64,000 bases of DNA from Punica granatum (lineage: Eukaryota; Streptophyta; Magnoliopsida; Myrtales; Lythraceae): assembly GCF_007655135.1 (NCBI RefSeq), contig NC_045130.1, positions 3,162,001 to 3,226,000 of the forward strand, in the 5' to 3' direction. Below are positions 61,101-64,000 of the stretch, in pieces (position 1 is the first letter of the stretch; every line of letters starts with the position of its first letter). Below the pieces are notes generated by a model. That model saw only the letters and a list, made by a program, of their open reading frames with translations. It had not been told where the DNA came from and did no database searches. The position numbers and the translations under genes are program-made.

Positions 61101-63604
61101 AGAGGGAGAGAGTACGTACCCAGTAGCTGCAAAGAATGCTAGAGGAATCATCATCTCCCAGCCATTGATGCTCATGCTGCCATCATACGAAGCAAACACA
61201 GAAGTTTGGTTTTTAAAAATTATTCAACTCAACTTAACTCCACTTATCTTCGATTCAACAATACAATTATTACTTTTTTTAAAAAAAAATTTAACCATTC
61301 CATTCAATTTTTAATATTAAATTATCTCAACTATTCATTACTTTTTTCACAATTTAACAATACAATCATTGCTTAATCATTATTTTTTCACACCCTTTCT
61401 CATAATTCAACAATATAATCATTACAAACAAATTAAAACCAAAACTTAATTTAACTAAACTCCAAAATCAAACACATTTTTTTGTAAAATTTGTTCAGTT
61501 AAATTTCAAAAGTTTCCCTCCTCCTTTTTTTCTTTTCGTGCTGCACGATCGATTGTTCGACATTGAGTAGCTGGAACAAATGGAAGTAGTTGGAACAAGT
61601 GGAAGTTCTATTAACTTTTTTCTTTGCTATATTTGCCTGCAATGTTATATTTTGTGTCGATGATATGGTTGCTCGGGTTTAACAATAGAGAGATGAAGGA
61701 AGATGTTGACATACCAAATTGATAAGGCATCCACAGCGATGGTTGCATCTTTCAAGTACCCTGTCATCAAAATCAGTATCCTATAGTACCAGTTCTCCAA
61801 GCTGTTCCAATTATTAAAAAGGAAAAAGTTAATTCAGTATTAGCCAAAAGCGCACATGAAATTCACATCCTTTATTAATTTGTCAATCCATCCATTCTAT
61901 ATTATAGAACAATGCTTTCTATTACCAAGGATGGACCCAGGATTTCGACTACGGGGAAGACAAATACTGATTTGTCCATAGTGTCGAGTACAATGTGTTC
62001 CATGACCTAGGACACGTGAGAGCCATGATCCGTTCACATGATCATGTAAGGTGCGACTAAACAGGAGAAAGAAAATCCCTACAACATGCCAAGCTTTCAT
62101 AACTGAACCACGTATGGATCCGGGTAAAAAATTCTAGCTAAATCTTGATCTCGACTGCCACAGTGTGAACTGTAATTAACATTCAATATCCCAAAGCATG
62201 TGAACTCCAATATATTAATGTGTGTTTTGGTCCCACCGTGCATGCATGGCAGAACCCATCGCATATTTCCGAGGAGAGAAATTTTTGCATGGACTTAGTA
62301 CCTATCATGAGGACTTGCATGGAACATATATATCACAGATACAGAGGACGATCCTTAGAAAAATCATGATGAGATACAAGAGTTCTTGCTTTAAGGAAGC
62401 CTTGATCCATCCATTTACCTATGAAAAATGGGGGAAGCCAATGTAATATGTAGTCCTTCTAAGGAGACACCTACCAGCCTCAGTCTCAGGAAAAAAAATA
62501 AAATATGAAAAAAACTAATAATAAAAAGAAATGATATGACAAACAATGGAATGCATGGATCAACTAGTGAAATTAAAATATGGAAAAAGAAAAGGAAAAG
62601 ATAACCATGGACAAGTTGATAGGTTACATTACCAGAGCATGACGCCGGAGGCGGCGGAGAGCTTGACGAACTCCCACAGGCCAGAGAACGCCTGGATTGA
62701 GAAGCCGGACCAAGTGAGAGGGCAGCCACCGCATGCAGTGTAGAGATAGAGGCCAAAGACGGTCATCCACCACGATAAGTCCAGGACAATGGACAGCCCT
62801 ACGACACCGAAGCCGAACACATACACGCCTAGCCAACTCCCTAACACGTTGAAGATTAATGTCCCCAGAGACACCCAGGCTATGATGTTGTTCTTCAACT
62901 GGCACTGCAAGAACCTGCCCAAATCAAAGAACTTGTAATGGAGAACTTCTCCAATTATTAGCCAAAAAAAATGTGGATCGACCTTTCTTGAAACATATTT
63001 GGGAATTTCTTGCTTAATTTTTTTCCTATAATAAAAACCAAAATTAGAAGGACAGGAAGACATTCTCTACTTTTCAGGACCAATCCAAGCCACATTGACT
63101 TCAATAGGGTCGGTCTGACAAAAAAAAAAAACTTCAACAATTTGGCACGAAATCATAATAGGTTGGACAAAAAGAAGGATTTTTGACTTTTTCTGTCCGG
63201 AATGACAAGCTGGAATTTTGTCGTTTTTTTTTGGGGGGGGGGCTAAATTGTAATTTGATTTCTAAACAGGAAACGTTTGAAAATTAGGACTAATTAAGCA
63301 TGTGCCCCGATTGATGCAAGTCTTCTATCAAAACCAAACCGAACCTTTGAAGTGGGAATTGAAACGCGAAGCTGAAGTGGAGAGGGATCATCCAGCAGGC
63401 CACCACGCCAGACAATTCCGCCACATCGTCGGGCTGGCCCAGCAGCTTCATGAGCGGGGCCGCAAACACGTAGACGGGAAGCAGGATGAAGCAGCAGAGG
63501 AATAGAACGATCCAAGACCTCTGCATGTATATCCCGAGCATGTGGTACCTTTTCGCCCCAAACGCTTGCCCACACAGTGTCTCCAGGGCGCTCGCCATGC
63601 CCAA
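58194..63604 (-). CDS. MATE transporter (DETOXIFICATION family), 5' exon outside window
   Basis: Proton-coupled efflux carrier of organic compounds, with 12 membrane spans expected. Exons seen (minus): 63345-63604, 62633-62914, 61715-61801, 61120-61176, 58929-59167, 58714-58832, 58349-58438 and 58194-58268. All junctions are GT-AG in frame, coding 402 residues to the stop. The first exon, with about 90-100 residues and the first spans, must lie right of position 64000. Family motifs are [99 protein letters not shown] and a WDKE tail. These are closest, as I recall, to the Arabidopsis DTX24-DTX27 group. Substrate is unknown. The 1.95-kb intron 59168-61119 contains transposon debris. No in-frame lesion is visible in the window. 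Confidence 0.9.
59270..59755 (+). mobile_element. Possible LINE/retroposon 3' end in a MATE intron
   Basis: The segment is less AT-rich than the intron and ends GAATGAAATACTATTTCAAT followed by AAAAAAAAA, like the poly-A tail of a plant LINE or processed retroposon on the plus strand. No RT motif is visible and no target duplication was found, so this is tentative. Confidence 0.3.
60222..60628. mobile_element. Small TIR element in a MATE intron
   Basis: Starts CACCACAATAAAATAC; the reverse complement of its right end is CACTGCAACAAAATAA. These are imperfect inverted ends reminiscent of CACTA-derived MITEs. The interior repeats TTAGTTGTTAA and TTAGTTACTAA in both orientations. A target duplication is not clear. 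Confidence 0.55.
61205..61478 (-). mobile_element. AT-rich GTTTGG-end element, reversed copy in a MATE intron
   Basis: Minus strand begins GTGTTTGATTTTGGAG and ends AAAAACCAAAC, so both ends carry the GTTTGG motif in inverted order. Internal phrases (AATGATTGTATTGTTAAATT, GAATAGTTGAGATAATTTA) match the copies at 5129 and 7625. Confidence 0.5.
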
Positions 63605-64000
63605 CTGATCTCCCGAAGATATGCATATAGTTATAAGCCAACATCTCGATCATCGAGCGGTGATAAGTCTTTCATCACATATATCTTTAGAATCTTTCAG
63701 AAAAATTGGTCCTAGTTTATTTACCAATTCATTTATTTTTTTATTGAAAATTTAAGGGCAATGAAAAACTGATATTCTTTATATTATAGAGAGTCCGCGA
63801 GTTTTTTCTTTTTCTTTTTGATAGAAAATTGTGAAAGAACAGTACTTTTACATTTCCGGGAATGAAATATTCAAAGTTACTCCCCTCTTAATAAATCCGT
63901 TTCTGAAAACTCAAACTTGTATCATAGTTACGGGAGCTACAAGTTTGGAGTGCAGCTTTTTTCTCAAACCAAATACAATTAATATCTTTTTTTTTTCTTG
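63605..64000. other. MATE intron 1 (partial)
   Basis: No coding match to the N-terminal MATE region occurs here. The stretch is AT-rich and is best read as the first intron running off the window edge. Confidence 0.6.

Overview
The window is nuclear DNA from a flowering plant. Genes have several short exons with GT-AG introns, the intergenic DNA is AT-rich, and it is packed with plant transposable elements (Ty1/copia, Ty3/gypsy, CACTA, Mutator-like and hAT-like MITEs, Helitron-like and SINE-like repeats). The gene families present (plant laccase, uclacyanin, ATL RING-H2, DETOXIFICATION MATE, At4g40080-type ANTH protein) fit a eudicot. I cannot name the species from the sequence alone.

Layout. 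1-12 kb: repeat-rich DNA with two broken laccase exon-6 relics (4.9-5.9 kb and 8.1-8.45 kb). 12.2-16.0 kb (+): an intact seven-exon laccase gene whose exons join to a 596-residue protein. 20.8-23.6 kb (+): a close paralogue that is a clear pseudogene. Together these form a decaying tandem laccase array with one survivor. 24.8-29.7 kb (-): a complete 15-exon queuine tRNA-ribosyltransferase gene (408 aa). 30-32.7 kb: Helitron-like DNA and a hAT-type MITE carrying a tRNA-like sequence. 33.7-34.3 kb (-): an intronless uclacyanin-type blue copper protein. 34.7 kb: a Ty3/gypsy scrap. 36.9-39.1 kb (-): a five-exon gene for a probable plastid, single-span, coiled-coil membrane protein (234 aa). 40.3-40.5 kb (-): a U5 spliceosomal snRNA gene with its own plant USE and TATA elements. 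45.5-47.0 kb (+): a two-exon ATL-type RING-H2 ubiquitin ligase. 47.4-51.8 kb: a degenerate Ty1/copia element with both LTRs and a target-site duplication. 52.0-53.8 kb: an older, reversed copia remnant split by a CACTA-type element. 55.7-56.8 kb (+): an intronless ANTH-domain clathrin-assembly protein. 58.2-63.6 kb and beyond the right edge (-): a MATE efflux transporter whose first exon lies outside the window.

The genes do not form an operon or one pathway. They are independent plant genes: secreted copper proteins (laccase, uclacyanin), RNA biology (queuosine insertion into tRNA, U5 snRNA), ubiquitination, endocytosis and export. I see no defence system, CRISPR array or other clearly undescribed multi-gene system. 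The most noteworthy items are the U5 snRNA gene, which no protein ORF reveals, the layered transposon insertions whose empty sites can be reconstructed, and the birth-and-death state of the laccase array. Exon boundaries were worked out by eye from reading frame, splice sites and family motifs.
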